A stretch of 9,535 nucleotides of DNA, taken from assembly GCA_021205715.1 (NCBI GenBank), contig JAJPXA010000068.1, positions 1 through 9,535 of the forward strand, written 5' to 3'. A program made the translations under genes and the position numbers. Source of the stretch: Bacillota bacterium. GTDB lineage: Bacteria; Bacillota; Clostridia; UBA1381. Under the pieces are notes generated by a model. The model ran no database searches and was not told the origin of the DNA. It was given only the letters and a program-made list of their open reading frames with translations. Of the stretch, positions 1 to 7,290 are shown in pieces; position 1 is the stretch's first letter; every line of letters begins with the position of its first letter.

Positions 1-1125
1 TTTACAGCCTTCGCGCTGATTATGTGTTTTGCCGGCTGCGGCGGACAATCCGGCACATCGGACGGTGAGGCGGTTACCGCGGCTCATTCAACGGAAGAGC
101 TCAGCGAGGAATTGTCAAAGTATATGACGGAAACGGGAAGCTACAGCGTAGAGGGCGCCGAGGCGATTGACGTTCTGTCGATTATGAAGGGAAAGAAAAT
201 ATTCATACTTCCCGGAAACTATACGGTAAAATTTTCACAGACAACCTGTGACAACATTAAATCCATATGCGACTCAATCGGCGTTGACGCGTACATATTC
301 GCGACGGACGGCACGAGTGCGAAATGGGTAGAGGGAATTGAAACCGCCATAAATCAGAAATACGATATAATACTCGCGTTCTCGGGAGTTACTATGGAGG
401 AAATCAGCCCGCAGGTTGACGCCGCGGAGGCGGCGGGCATACCGGTTGTGGACGTTCATTTCCACGACTTTGAGGATGCCGACGGATGCAGCGCGACATA
501 TTGTCTGCCTGCCGGATATGAGGAGTTCGGACGCGCGCTCGCGCTTTACGCTATAAACTCGGCGGGCGTCGACGGAGATTATTTGTTCCTTACATCTGAC
601 GACCTTATGGCGTCAAAGGCGATGGAAAAGGGTATCAACAGCGCGTTTGAGGATTACGCTCCGAACGCTAAGACATCGAAGATAAGTGTTGTGTGCCCGG
701 ATTGGTCGACAAAGGTTCAGACGGAAATTCAGAACGCGCTTGTCGCGGATCCCAATATCGATTACATTATCGCGTGCTTTGACTCGACGTTATTGTATGT
801 AACCGCGGGAATCGAGGGCGCGGGCAAAACCGGAGAGGTTAAGTGCAACGGATATAACGGAACGCCGGACGTTCTCGATCTTGTAAACAAGGGCAGTGTT
901 GACGCGGATTTGGGCGAGTGCCTGGAGCTTATGGCGTATTGCAGCCTTGATCAGATTTTCCGTATTCTTAACGGCGACGAGCCTCTCGAGGATGAGAATC
1001 CGTCGATGTATTTCTGGGATTCGGCAAATATCGAAAATGCGCTTGACAGCAGCGGAACAGCGGGCTTCGGCGGTTATGACGACAGCTATATCGAATATTA
1101 CCGCAAGCTTTGGATGCTTTCATAA
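1..1125 (+). CDS. ABC transporter substrate-binding lipoprotein, RbsB/CUT2-like (5' partial)
   Basis: Extracytoplasmic ligand-binding protein of a ribose-type (CUT2) ABC importer, lipid-anchored outside the membrane. The frame is open from base 1, so the true start lies upstream; the ATG at 22 falls inside the signal peptide. The visible part gives the end of a hydrophobic segment and a lipobox FAGC with the lipidated Cys at 37-39. An acidic linker and a two-lobed type I periplasmic-binding fold follow. Family-like segments, numbered from the ATG at 22, are the AAGIPVV strand (138-143), the C-lobe ...DYIIACFDS (247-255) and GYNGTPD (277-283), matching GFDGTPD of RbsB. By motif-anchored alignment, RbsB ribose contacts change: Asp89-Arg90 to His146-Phe147, Asn190 to Phe253, Phe214-Asp215 to Tyr278-Asn279. 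Ribose is therefore unlikely as ligand (inference). The ATPase and permease genes follow. The family is sure; the ligand is unknown. Confidence 0.9.
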   Translation, partial: FTAFALIMCFAGCGGQSGTSDGEAVTAAHSTEELSEELSKYMTETGSYSVEGAEAIDVLSIMKGKKIFILPGNYTVKFSQTTCDNIKSICDSIGVDAYIFATDGTSAKWVEGIETAINQKYDIILAFSGVTMEEISPQVDAAEAAGIPVVDVHFHDFEDADGCSATYCLPAGYEEFGRALALYAINSAGVDGDYLFLTSDDLMASKAMEKGINSAFEDYAPNAKTSKISVVCPDWSTKVQTEIQNALVADPNIDYIIACFDSTLLYVTAGIEGAGKTGEVKCNGYNGTPDVLDLVNKGSVDADLGECLELMAYCSLDQIFRILNGDEPLEDENPSMYFWDSANIENALDSSGTAGFGGYDDSYIEYYRKLWMLS

Positions 1126-1140
1126 TTAACGAATATTGCG

Positions 1141-1190
1141 CGGCAATGGGACGGCGGAGCGCTTTTAAGGCTCGCCGTCCGGTGTTGCCG
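1141..1190 (+). other. Long intercistronic stem-loop between binding-protein and ATPase genes
   Basis: The outer stem pairs CGGCAA (1141-1146) with TTGCCG (1185-1190). After a small internal loop, the inner arm 1149-1160 (GGACGGCG, one bulged G, AGC) pairs with GCTCGCCGTCC at 1170-1180 around a short AT-rich loop. No T-run follows directly, so it is not a classic complete terminator. In binding-protein transporter operons such structures often stabilise the 3' end of the upstream message or partly attenuate transcription, giving more binding protein than ATPase and permease; that role here is inference. Confidence 0.7.
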
Positions 1191-1234
1191 GTCGGCGCTG
1201 TTTTAAAACAACAACAGAAAGGCGAGGAGAAAAT

Positions 1235-2818
1235 ATGCCAAATATAAATATTAATCCGTCCGAAACAAATTTATTCGTGAGGGGAATAGCCAAGACCTTC
1301 GGAACAACTCGGGCGTTAAAGGGAATTGATTTGGTTATACGCCCGGGCGAGGTGCATGGACTTTTGGGTCAGAACGGCTGCGGAAAATCCACACTGATAA
1401 AGATTCTTGCCGGCTATCACGAGCCGGATAAGGGCGGCGAGATTTGGATAAACGGCGAAAAGGTGCCGCTGCCTATCGAGCCGGGCGGCTTTATGAAGTA
1501 CGGCATAAGCTTTGTGCATCAGGACTTGGGTCTTATTCCGTCGCTTACCGTGCTTGAAAACTGGCTTTTAACTCAGCTTTCCACCGAAAATAAATATAAG
1601 GTGGACTGGCATAGGGAGAAAATCGAGGCGAAAAAGATTTTCGAGCGTTACGGACTTAATATCAACCCCGACAGCACGGTCGCGAATTTGACATCGGTGG
1701 AAAAGGCGATGTTCGCCATAATAAGAGCGGTTGTAAATTTGAAAATAAGCGACATTGTAAAAAAGAAGAAGCGCGGTCTTCTCATTCTCGACGAGCCGAC
1801 GGTATTCCTGCCGCGCTCGGAGGTCAGCACGCTTTTCGGTCTTGTCAGAGGAATCGCGAGCGAGGGAATAAGCGTAATGTTCGTATCGCACGACATTGAC
1901 GAGGTTATAGAGCTGACCGACGGATTTACGGTGCTTCGCGACGGAATGAATGTCGGCGAGGGAATAACGAAGCAATGCTCCAAGGAAAAAATAGTGGAAA
2001 TTATTTTGGGCAAAAAGCTGCAAAAATATCACAACACGGAGCGCGATAATTCGGTCGAGGACAAAAATCACAAGAAACGCGCGTCCGTCAGCGTGCGAGG
2101 CGCGAACGGTCTGATAATAAACGATTTGGATATTGACATACATCCCGGAGAGATAGTTGGAGTCACGGGACTTATAGGCTCGGGCTTTGAGGAGCTTCCG
2201 TATATTCTGTGCGGAGCGCAGGATTATCAATCCGGCACGCTTACGATAAACGGAAGAAAGAACAATCTTTCGACATTTTCGCCGCGCAAGGCGGTGGATA
2301 ACCGAATATCCTTGATTCCGGTTGACCGCGCGGGCTCCGGAGGAATCGGCGACTTGTCGGTGGAGGATAATATAAATATGCAGGTGACGTACAGGTATCG
2401 CCCTTACTTCCTTCAGAAAAAGGGACTGCGCCAAAACGCCGAGGAGCTTGTGAAAAAATTCGACGTGCGTCCCGCGAACCCGCTCGTGAATTTCGCGCAG
2501 CTTTCGGGAGGAAATCAGCAAAAGGTGCTTTTGGCTAAATGGGTTCAGGAGCAGCCGGAGCTTTTGATACTTCACGAGCCGTCGCAGGGCGTCGATGTCG
2601 GCGCGCGGCAGCAAATATACCGGCATATAGACACTGTTGCCAAAAACGGAGCCGCTGTGCTTTGCTCAAGCTCCGATTACGAGGAGCTTGAACAGATTTG
2701 CAGCAGGGTTATTATCCTCGTGAAGGGCAGAATACACGGTGAGCTTGTCGGGGCGCAAATCACCAAGGAAAATATTACAAAAATGTGCTTTGCCGTTGAA
2801 ACGGAAGCGGCAAGCTGA
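1235..2818 (+). CDS. Sugar-type (CUT2) ABC transporter ATP-binding protein, two fused ABC domains
   Basis: Cytoplasmic ATPase of the importer, 527 aa, the usual length for RbsA/MglA-type tandem ABC proteins. Domain 1 has Walker A GQNGCGKST (45-53), Q-loop Gln96, a degenerate signature NLTSVEKAM (151-159), Walker B LLILDE (182-187) and H-loop His219. Domain 2 has a degenerate Walker A lacking GKS/T (GLIGSGFEE, 312-320), a canonical signature LSGGNQQK (423-430), Walker B LLILHE (443-448) where His replaces the usual Asp, and the family tail GVDVGAR (452-458). This split, with one intact Walker A and the other domain's intact signature, predicts one functional ATP site, as known for RbsA relatives. 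The start is supported by GAGGAG at 1224-1229, five bases before the ATG. The permease starts 15 bases after the stop. The transported ligand cannot be read from this gene. Confidence 0.93.
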   Translation: MPNININPSETNLFVRGIAKTFGTTRALKGIDLVIRPGEVHGLLGQNGCGKSTLIKILAGYHEPDKGGEIWINGEKVPLPIEPGGFMKYGISFVHQDLGLIPSLTVLENWLLTQLSTENKYKVDWHREKIEAKKIFERYGLNINPDSTVANLTSVEKAMFAIIRAVVNLKISDIVKKKKRGLLILDEPTVFLPRSEVSTLFGLVRGIASEGISVMFVSHDIDEVIELTDGFTVLRDGMNVGEGITKQCSKEKIVEIILGKKLQKYHNTERDNSVEDKNHKKRASVSVRGANGLIINDLDIDIHPGEIVGVTGLIGSGFEELPYILCGAQDYQSGTLTINGRKNNLSTFSPRKAVDNRISLIPVDRAGSGGIGDLSVEDNINMQVTYRYRPYFLQKKGLRQNAEELVKKFDVRPANPLVNFAQLSGGNQQKVLLAKWVQEQPELLILHEPSQGVDVGARQQIYRHIDTVAKNGAAVLCSSSDYEELEQICSRVIILVKGRIHGELVGAQITKENITKMCFAVETEAAS

Positions 2819-2832
2819 AGAGGTGGAACATT

Positions 2833-3864
2833 ATGAAAGAGAAGAAGTTTAGCTTTGGGACTTTTATGCAAAAATACGCGGTCGTGGCGGTTTGGATTGT
2901 TTTGATAATTGTGTATTCGGTTATTATGCCCGATACCTTTGCGACGTGGAATAATATTACGTCAATGCTGTCCTCAAAGGCGGCGGTCGCGGTGCTTTCG
3001 CTCGCGATTATGATTCCGCTTATCGCGGGCGACTATGATATGTCGGTCGCGGCAAATATGACCTTAACGAGTATGATGGTGGCGATTATGAACGTTTGGT
3101 GGGGATTTCCGATATGGATTGCGATTATTCTTTCCCTGGTTATCGCCTGCCTGGTCGGCGCGATAAACGGACTTTTCTCGGCGATACTCGATATAAACCC
3201 GTTTGTAATCACAATGGGTATGCAGACGCTTATTACGGGTATGGTTATCCTGATAAGCAATTCGACGACGATTACCGGTGTTGACACAAGACTTGTAAGC
3301 GCGGTATACAGCAGCAGAATATTCGGCATTTCTCCGATATTCTTCTATATGATAATAATTACGCTTATACTGTTTTACTTTTTCACGTTTACGTCGGCTG
3401 GCAAAAGATTGATTATCGTCGGCAGAGGCAGAAACGTTGCGAAGCTTTCGGGAATTAACGTTAAACGCGTCAGATTTCTTTGTTTCGTGGCGGCGGGATT
3501 TTTCTCGGGCATAGCGGGTGTTTTGCAGCTGGGTGTTCTCGGCGCGGCAAGCACCAACTCCGGTCTTAATTATCTTATGCCGGCGTTCGCCGCGGTATAT
3601 CTCAGCTCGACCGTTATATCGCCCGGAAGATTTAATCCGTGGGGATGCGTTATCGCGGTGTATTTCCTGGTAACGGGCACTACGGGACTTTCGCTTATGG
3701 GAATCAATTCGGCGGTTCAGGACGTATTCTACGGCGCGGCGCTTATTATAGCGATTGTCGTGTCGGTTTCGGTTGAGCGCAGACAGCAGAAGAGAGAAAT
3801 AAAAACAATTTTACAGCAGGGAAAATCCGACGGCGGCAAAAGCGGCGCCATAGACGGAGAATAG
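2833..3864 (+). CDS. CUT2-family ABC transporter permease (RbsC-like)
   Basis: Integral membrane channel subunit, 343 aa, expected to work as a dimer with the ATPase. A hydrophobic N-terminal helix at about residues 16-32 is followed by several more (about 48-65, 72-88, 93-118, 124-142, 167-186, 212-235, 245-263, 271-288, 297-313). Family signatures are visible: AGDYDMSVAANM (65-76, the GG-D-LSVG-like loop), GAINGLFSAILDINPFVIT (109-127), and the coupling loop GRGRNVAKLSGINVKRVRF (197-215), which contacts the ATPase. The C-terminus is a charged cytoplasmic tail. AGAGGTGG (about 2819-2826) precedes the ATG, and the 14-base gap to the ATPase stop fits translational coupling. Family assignment is firm; the substrate is unknown. 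Confidence 0.93.
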   Translation: MKEKKFSFGTFMQKYAVVAVWIVLIIVYSVIMPDTFATWNNITSMLSSKAAVAVLSLAIMIPLIAGDYDMSVAANMTLTSMMVAIMNVWWGFPIWIAIILSLVIACLVGAINGLFSAILDINPFVITMGMQTLITGMVILISNSTTITGVDTRLVSAVYSSRIFGISPIFFYMIIITLILFYFFTFTSAGKRLIIVGRGRNVAKLSGINVKRVRFLCFVAAGFFSGIAGVLQLGVLGAASTNSGLNYLMPAFAAVYLSSTVISPGRFNPWGCVIAVYFLVTGTTGLSLMGINSAVQDVFYGAALIIAIVVSVSVERRQQKREIKTILQQGKSDGGKSGAIDGE

Positions 3865-3931
3865 AGGTGATACGCGGTAAAATTTATGTAACATCGGCGA
3901 TTTTATCGAAATCAGAAAGGAATGATCAGAA

Positions 3932-4855
3932 ATGAAATTAAAAATTTCCGCATTGCAGCCGGCGTCGTTTGAAAAGGGTGACACGGTCGAGGGATACCTC
4001 GAAAAGCATATCGCTTTGCTGCATAAGGCTGTGAGCGAGGAAACAGAAAAAGGCGAAAAGCCGTATGTCTGCGTTTTCCCGGAGGCGATGACCTACGCGT
4101 ACTTCGGCTCGACCGTGAACGACAAGTGGTTTTCCTTTGCCGAGGACGCGCATACGGGCGTTACAACAACGCGGATGCTTAAGGAATCGAAGGAGCTTGG
4201 CGTGCATATTGTATATTCGCTCTTTGAAAAGGCGGTAAAGTACGGGGTGACGCATTATTACAATACGGTCTGCCTTGTTTCGCCGACAAGGGGTCTTATC
4301 GGAAAGTACCGAAAAACGCATATTCCGGCAAATCCGACGCCGGTTTATGAGAAATATTACTTTGAACCCGGCGATATACTTCCGGTATTTCAGTTGGACA
4401 ACGGCGTTACGGTGGGAATGCTTATATGCTATGACCGCTCGTTCCCGCCGGCGTGGCAGGCGCTGTATCTTCAGGGCGCGCAAATCATATTTGTTCCCGC
4501 CTGCACATGGGGCTTCAGAGCGCCGCATTTCCAGTCGGAGCTTCAAACGCGCGCGTTTGAAACGCACACGTTTGTTGTGGGACTTAACAGAGCGGGAGAG
4601 GAGCAGGTCGAGGGCGAGCAAAAGCCGAGAAATCATTTCGGCAAAACTCTTATCGCGGGCCCGATGGGTGATAAGATTGTATCCCTTGACGATGAAAAAT
4701 GGGCGTATATTTCGGCGGTCGTTGACCTTGACGAAATCAAGGAGGCGCATAAGCTGATGAATTACAAGCGCGACAGACGTCCCGAATTGTACGGAATTGT
4801 CGCGGCAAGCGGTAACTTCGGCGGACCGTATATCCCCACCCATAATATTTGGTAA
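3932..4855 (+). CDS. Nitrilase-superfamily carbon-nitrogen hydrolase, copy 1 (N-carbamoyl amidase-like)
   Basis: Cytoplasmic C-N hydrolase, 307 aa. The catalytic triad is complete: Glu51 (FPEAMTY), Lys128 (YRKTHIP) and Cys166 (LICYDRSFP). A second acidic residue, Glu140, stands before YYFEPG, as in N-carbamoylputrescine amidase and beta-ureidopropionase relatives. QTRAFE (205-210), GLNRAGEE (217-224) and HFGKT (235-239) are further family segments. Members cleave N-carbamoyl or amide bonds through a Cys thioester. Next to a hydantoinase-like gene, the best guess is hydrolysis of an N-carbamoyl amino acid to amino acid, CO2 and NH3 (inference); a simple omega-amidase or aliphatic amidase cannot be excluded. 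AAAGGA about eleven bases upstream supports the start. It sits 67 bases after the permease and 19 bases before a close paralog (about 78% identity, 240 of 307 positions, one single-residue gap). Confidence 0.9.
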   Translation: MKLKISALQPASFEKGDTVEGYLEKHIALLHKAVSEETEKGEKPYVCVFPEAMTYAYFGSTVNDKWFSFAEDAHTGVTTTRMLKESKELGVHIVYSLFEKAVKYGVTHYYNTVCLVSPTRGLIGKYRKTHIPANPTPVYEKYYFEPGDILPVFQLDNGVTVGMLICYDRSFPPAWQALYLQGAQIIFVPACTWGFRAPHFQSELQTRAFETHTFVVGLNRAGEEQVEGEQKPRNHFGKTLIAGPMGDKIVSLDDEKWAYISAVVDLDEIKEAHKLMNYKRDRRPELYGIVAASGNFGGPYIPTHNIW

Positions 4856-4874
4856 CGGAAAGGACTGAAATGCT

Positions 4875-5801
4875 ATGAAACTTAAAATATGCGGGCTTCA
4901 GCCCGGAACGTTTAAAGACGGCGACACGAAGGAGAGCTATCTCGAAAAGCATATCGCGCTTCTTGAGAGAGCCGTAAGCGAGGAGGAGGGCAAGGACGGT
5001 AAAAAGCCGTATGTCTGCGTTTTCCCCGAGGCGATGACCTATGCGTATTTCGGCGTTACCACCGACGATAAGTGGTTCGCTTACGCCGAGGACGCGCACA
5101 CGGGCGTCACGACGACGCGAATGATTAAGGAAGCCGCTCGGCTCGGCGTTCATATCGTTTACTCGTTTTTCGAAAAGGCGTCCGAGTTTAATGTTACTCA
5201 CTATTACAACACCGTGGGACTTGTTTCCCCTACGCGCGGGCTTATCGGAATTTACAGAAAGACTCATATACCCGCAAGCGAGATGCCGGTAAACGAAAGC
5301 TACTATTTTGAGCCGGGCAATATTTTGCCGGTATTTGAGCTTGACAACGGCGTAAAGGTCGGTATGCTTATCTGCTACGACCGCTCGTTCCCGATGACGT
5401 GGCAGTCGCTGTATCTTCAGGGCGCGCAGATGATTTTCGTGCCCGCCTGCACATGGGGCTTCAGAGGCCCGTTTTTCCAGACCGAGCTTCAAACGCGCGC
5501 GTTTGAAACGCACACGTTCGTTATAGGACTTAACAGAGCGGGCGAGGAGCAGGTCGAGGGCGAGGAAAAGCCGAGAAATCATTTCGGAAAAACCTTTATA
5601 GCAGGCCCTATGGGAGAAATGATAGACACTCTCGCGGATGAGCAGTGGGAGTATGTCGCGGCGGATGTCGACCTTGACGAAATACTTGAGGCGCATAAGC
5701 TGATGAACTATAAAAGGGACAGACGTCCCGAGCTGTACGGAGTTGTAGCGGCGAACGGTAATTTTGCCGGTCCGTATGCTCACAGACCAAACAAATTTTA
5801 A
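4875..5801 (+). CDS. Nitrilase-superfamily carbon-nitrogen hydrolase, copy 2 (N-carbamoyl amidase-like)
   Basis: Second tandem nitrilase, 308 aa, with all catalytic residues kept: Glu52, Lys129, Glu141 and Cys167. Both copies therefore look active. Differences from copy 1 cluster in segments near the active site: PASEMPVNES replaces PANPTPVYEK before YYFEPG, FPMTWQ replaces FPPAWQ just after the Cys loop, and GFRGPFFQTE replaces GFRAPHFQSE. This suggests related but non-identical substrates, or a hetero-oligomer (inference). The extreme C-termini also differ. The start ATG at 4875 follows AGGA at 4861-4864. An ATG at 4870 reads ATG CTA TGA and stops inside the real start, so it is not used for this protein. 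The stop overlaps the ribosome binding site of the amidohydrolase gene, implying co-translation with the ring-opening enzyme. Confidence 0.9.
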   Translation: MKLKICGLQPGTFKDGDTKESYLEKHIALLERAVSEEEGKDGKKPYVCVFPEAMTYAYFGVTTDDKWFAYAEDAHTGVTTTRMIKEAARLGVHIVYSFFEKASEFNVTHYYNTVGLVSPTRGLIGIYRKTHIPASEMPVNESYYFEPGNILPVFELDNGVKVGMLICYDRSFPMTWQSLYLQGAQMIFVPACTWGFRGPFFQTELQTRAFETHTFVIGLNRAGEEQVEGEEKPRNHFGKTFIAGPMGEMIDTLADEQWEYVAADVDLDEILEAHKLMNYKRDRRPELYGVVAANGNFAGPYAHRPNKF

Positions 5802-5815
5802 AGGAGGACGAAAAA

Positions 5816-7279
5816 ATGAAAGCGGATATTGTAATTAAAAACGGACTTATTTGTACGAATAACGGAATTGTTAAGGGCGCTATTGCCGCGAAGGACGGTA
5901 TTATCACCGCGATAGGCAGCGACAACGAAATGCCCGAAAGCGAGAAAACATATGACGCTAAGGGACTTTTGGTTATGCCCGGAGTTATCGAGCCGCATTG
6001 CCATCTCGGCTTGGATAAAAATCCCGACGGTTCGGTAAAGGGCGTCGAGAGATATTACGAGGACGTAAAGAGCGAATCTCAGGCAGCCGCTGTCGGCGGT
6101 GTGACCGTGATTAATACGACCGTTGAGGGTAACGGGCCTAATGGCGTTAAGGTTACCGGCGTTAAGAATAAAATCAACAATGCCAAGGGCGCGATTGAAA
6201 ACGCGTATGTTGATATGAGATATTATTTGGGCGTCGGAAACGACGGCGAGGTTGACGAGTTTAACGAGCTTCGCAAGGAGGGATTCCTTTCGACCGCGAA
6301 GTTTTTCCTCGGATACAAGGGCGCTTCGGCTAAGATATTCGGTCATCCTGAGGAGGGATATACCAACGACTTCATTTACAGAGCTTTCACGAAGCTCGCG
6401 TCGCAGCCGGGCCCTGTAAAGGCTATGATTCACTGTGAGGATCCGGATATTATGAAGGAGGTTTCCGCACCTATCGAAAAGGAAGAGCCTATCGGCTGCA
6501 ACTATATCGATATATTCAACCGCTCGCATCCGGGCGTGTGCGAGGTTATGGATTTGTGCAAGGTCGCGTACATAGGCAGACTTACGGGATGCCCCGTGTA
6601 TATTGTGCATATAAGCGCGAAGGAAACGGTTGAGCAGCTCGAATATTTCCTGAGCAAGGGATTTGATATTACGGGTGAAACCTGCTTGCATTATCTTATG
6701 TTCAGCACCGAGGATAAAAAGGCGTATACCGATATTGACTGGAACCATCAGGCTAAGGTTAATCCGCCCATCAGAACGATGTCCGACAAGGATATGCTTT
6801 GGGAGGGCATCCGCAAGGGAATAATAACGTGTATCGGCACCGACACAACAAATTACAGCTATCACACGAACGCAATCGGCGGCGATTTTTGGAAGGCGCA
6901 GCCCGGATGCGGCGACGGAATGAGCGTGCTTATGACCGCGATGTATTCCGAGGGCGTAAACAAGGGAAAGATTTCCATAAACGAGTTTGTTAAGCTTATG
7001 AGCGAAAATCCCGCGAGAGCTTTGGGTATGTACCCGCAGAAGGGCGCTTTGAAGGTCGGCGCGGATCTTGACGCGGTTATCTTTGACCCGCACAAAAAAT
7101 GGACTTTTGACTCGACAAAAACCTATTCCACTCACGAGGGAAGCCTTTATGACGGAATGGAGTTTACCGGCAAGCCGATGGCGACCTTTGTGCGCGGAAA
7201 TCTTGTCGCGGAGAATGGAAAAATCGTTGCGGAAAAGCCCTTGGGCGAGTTTGTTAAGGTAAGCTCCGCGGCTGTTTAA
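5816..7279 (+). CDS. Hydantoinase/dihydropyrimidinase-family cyclic amidohydrolase
   Basis: Amidohydrolase-superfamily enzyme, 487 aa, predicted to open a cyclic amide or ureide ring in the cytoplasm to give an N-carbamoyl product. The binuclear metal set is complete: His61 and His63 (EPHCHLG), Lys162 in AKFFLGYKG as the carboxylated lysine, His206 (MIHCEDP), His265 (YIVHISA) and Asp343 (GTDTT). Tyr167, five residues after the lysine, matches the oxyanion-stabilising Tyr of D-hydantoinases. NPPIR (316-320) and ENPARALGMYPQKG (397-410) are hydantoinase/DHPase landmarks. The residue after Asp343 is Thr, where hydantoinases, dihydropyrimidinases and allantoinases usually have His. The exact substrate (hydantoin, dihydropyrimidine, other ureide) is therefore open. 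AAGGAGGA at 5801-5808 supports the start. The preceding nitrilases would handle its carbamoyl product. No dihydropyrimidine dehydrogenase is in the window. Confidence 0.9.
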   Translation: MKADIVIKNGLICTNNGIVKGAIAAKDGIITAIGSDNEMPESEKTYDAKGLLVMPGVIEPHCHLGLDKNPDGSVKGVERYYEDVKSESQAAAVGGVTVINTTVEGNGPNGVKVTGVKNKINNAKGAIENAYVDMRYYLGVGNDGEVDEFNELRKEGFLSTAKFFLGYKGASAKIFGHPEEGYTNDFIYRAFTKLASQPGPVKAMIHCEDPDIMKEVSAPIEKEEPIGCNYIDIFNRSHPGVCEVMDLCKVAYIGRLTGCPVYIVHISAKETVEQLEYFLSKGFDITGETCLHYLMFSTEDKKAYTDIDWNHQAKVNPPIRTMSDKDMLWEGIRKGIITCIGTDTTNYSYHTNAIGGDFWKAQPGCGDGMSVLMTAMYSEGVNKGKISINEFVKLMSENPARALGMYPQKGALKVGADLDAVIFDPHKKWTFDSTKTYSTHEGSLYDGMEFTGKPMATFVRGNLVAENGKIVAEKPLGEFVKVSSAAV

Positions 7280-7290
7280 GGAGGACTTGT

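Noticed and set aside
1568..2626. Long open frame on the minus strand opposite the ABC ATPase gene
   Set aside because: Its translation shows no domain and it lies wholly antisense to a well-supported gene; strong codon bias leaves the opposite frame open.
3865..3931. Possible promoter or riboswitch in the gap before the first nitrilase gene
   Set aside because: Only a weak 5-bp stem (3899-3913) and a ribosome binding site are present; no -35/-10 pair or known riboswitch core was seen, and 67 bases is too short for most classes.
4870..4878. ATG just before the second nitrilase start, as a possible mini-ORF or alternative start
   Set aside because: It reads ATG CTA TGA and stops at once, overlapping the real ATG at 4875; there is no reason to assign it a role.
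3938..5783. Two long minus-strand open frames opposite the nitrilase genes that resemble each other
   Set aside because: Their similarity is only the mirror of the duplicated sense genes. The products are Arg/His-rich with no recognisable motif.
5798..7135. Minus-strand open frame of about 445 codons opposite the amidohydrolase gene
   Set aside because: Antisense shadow of a gene with intact catalytic motifs; no ribosome binding site or domain of its own.
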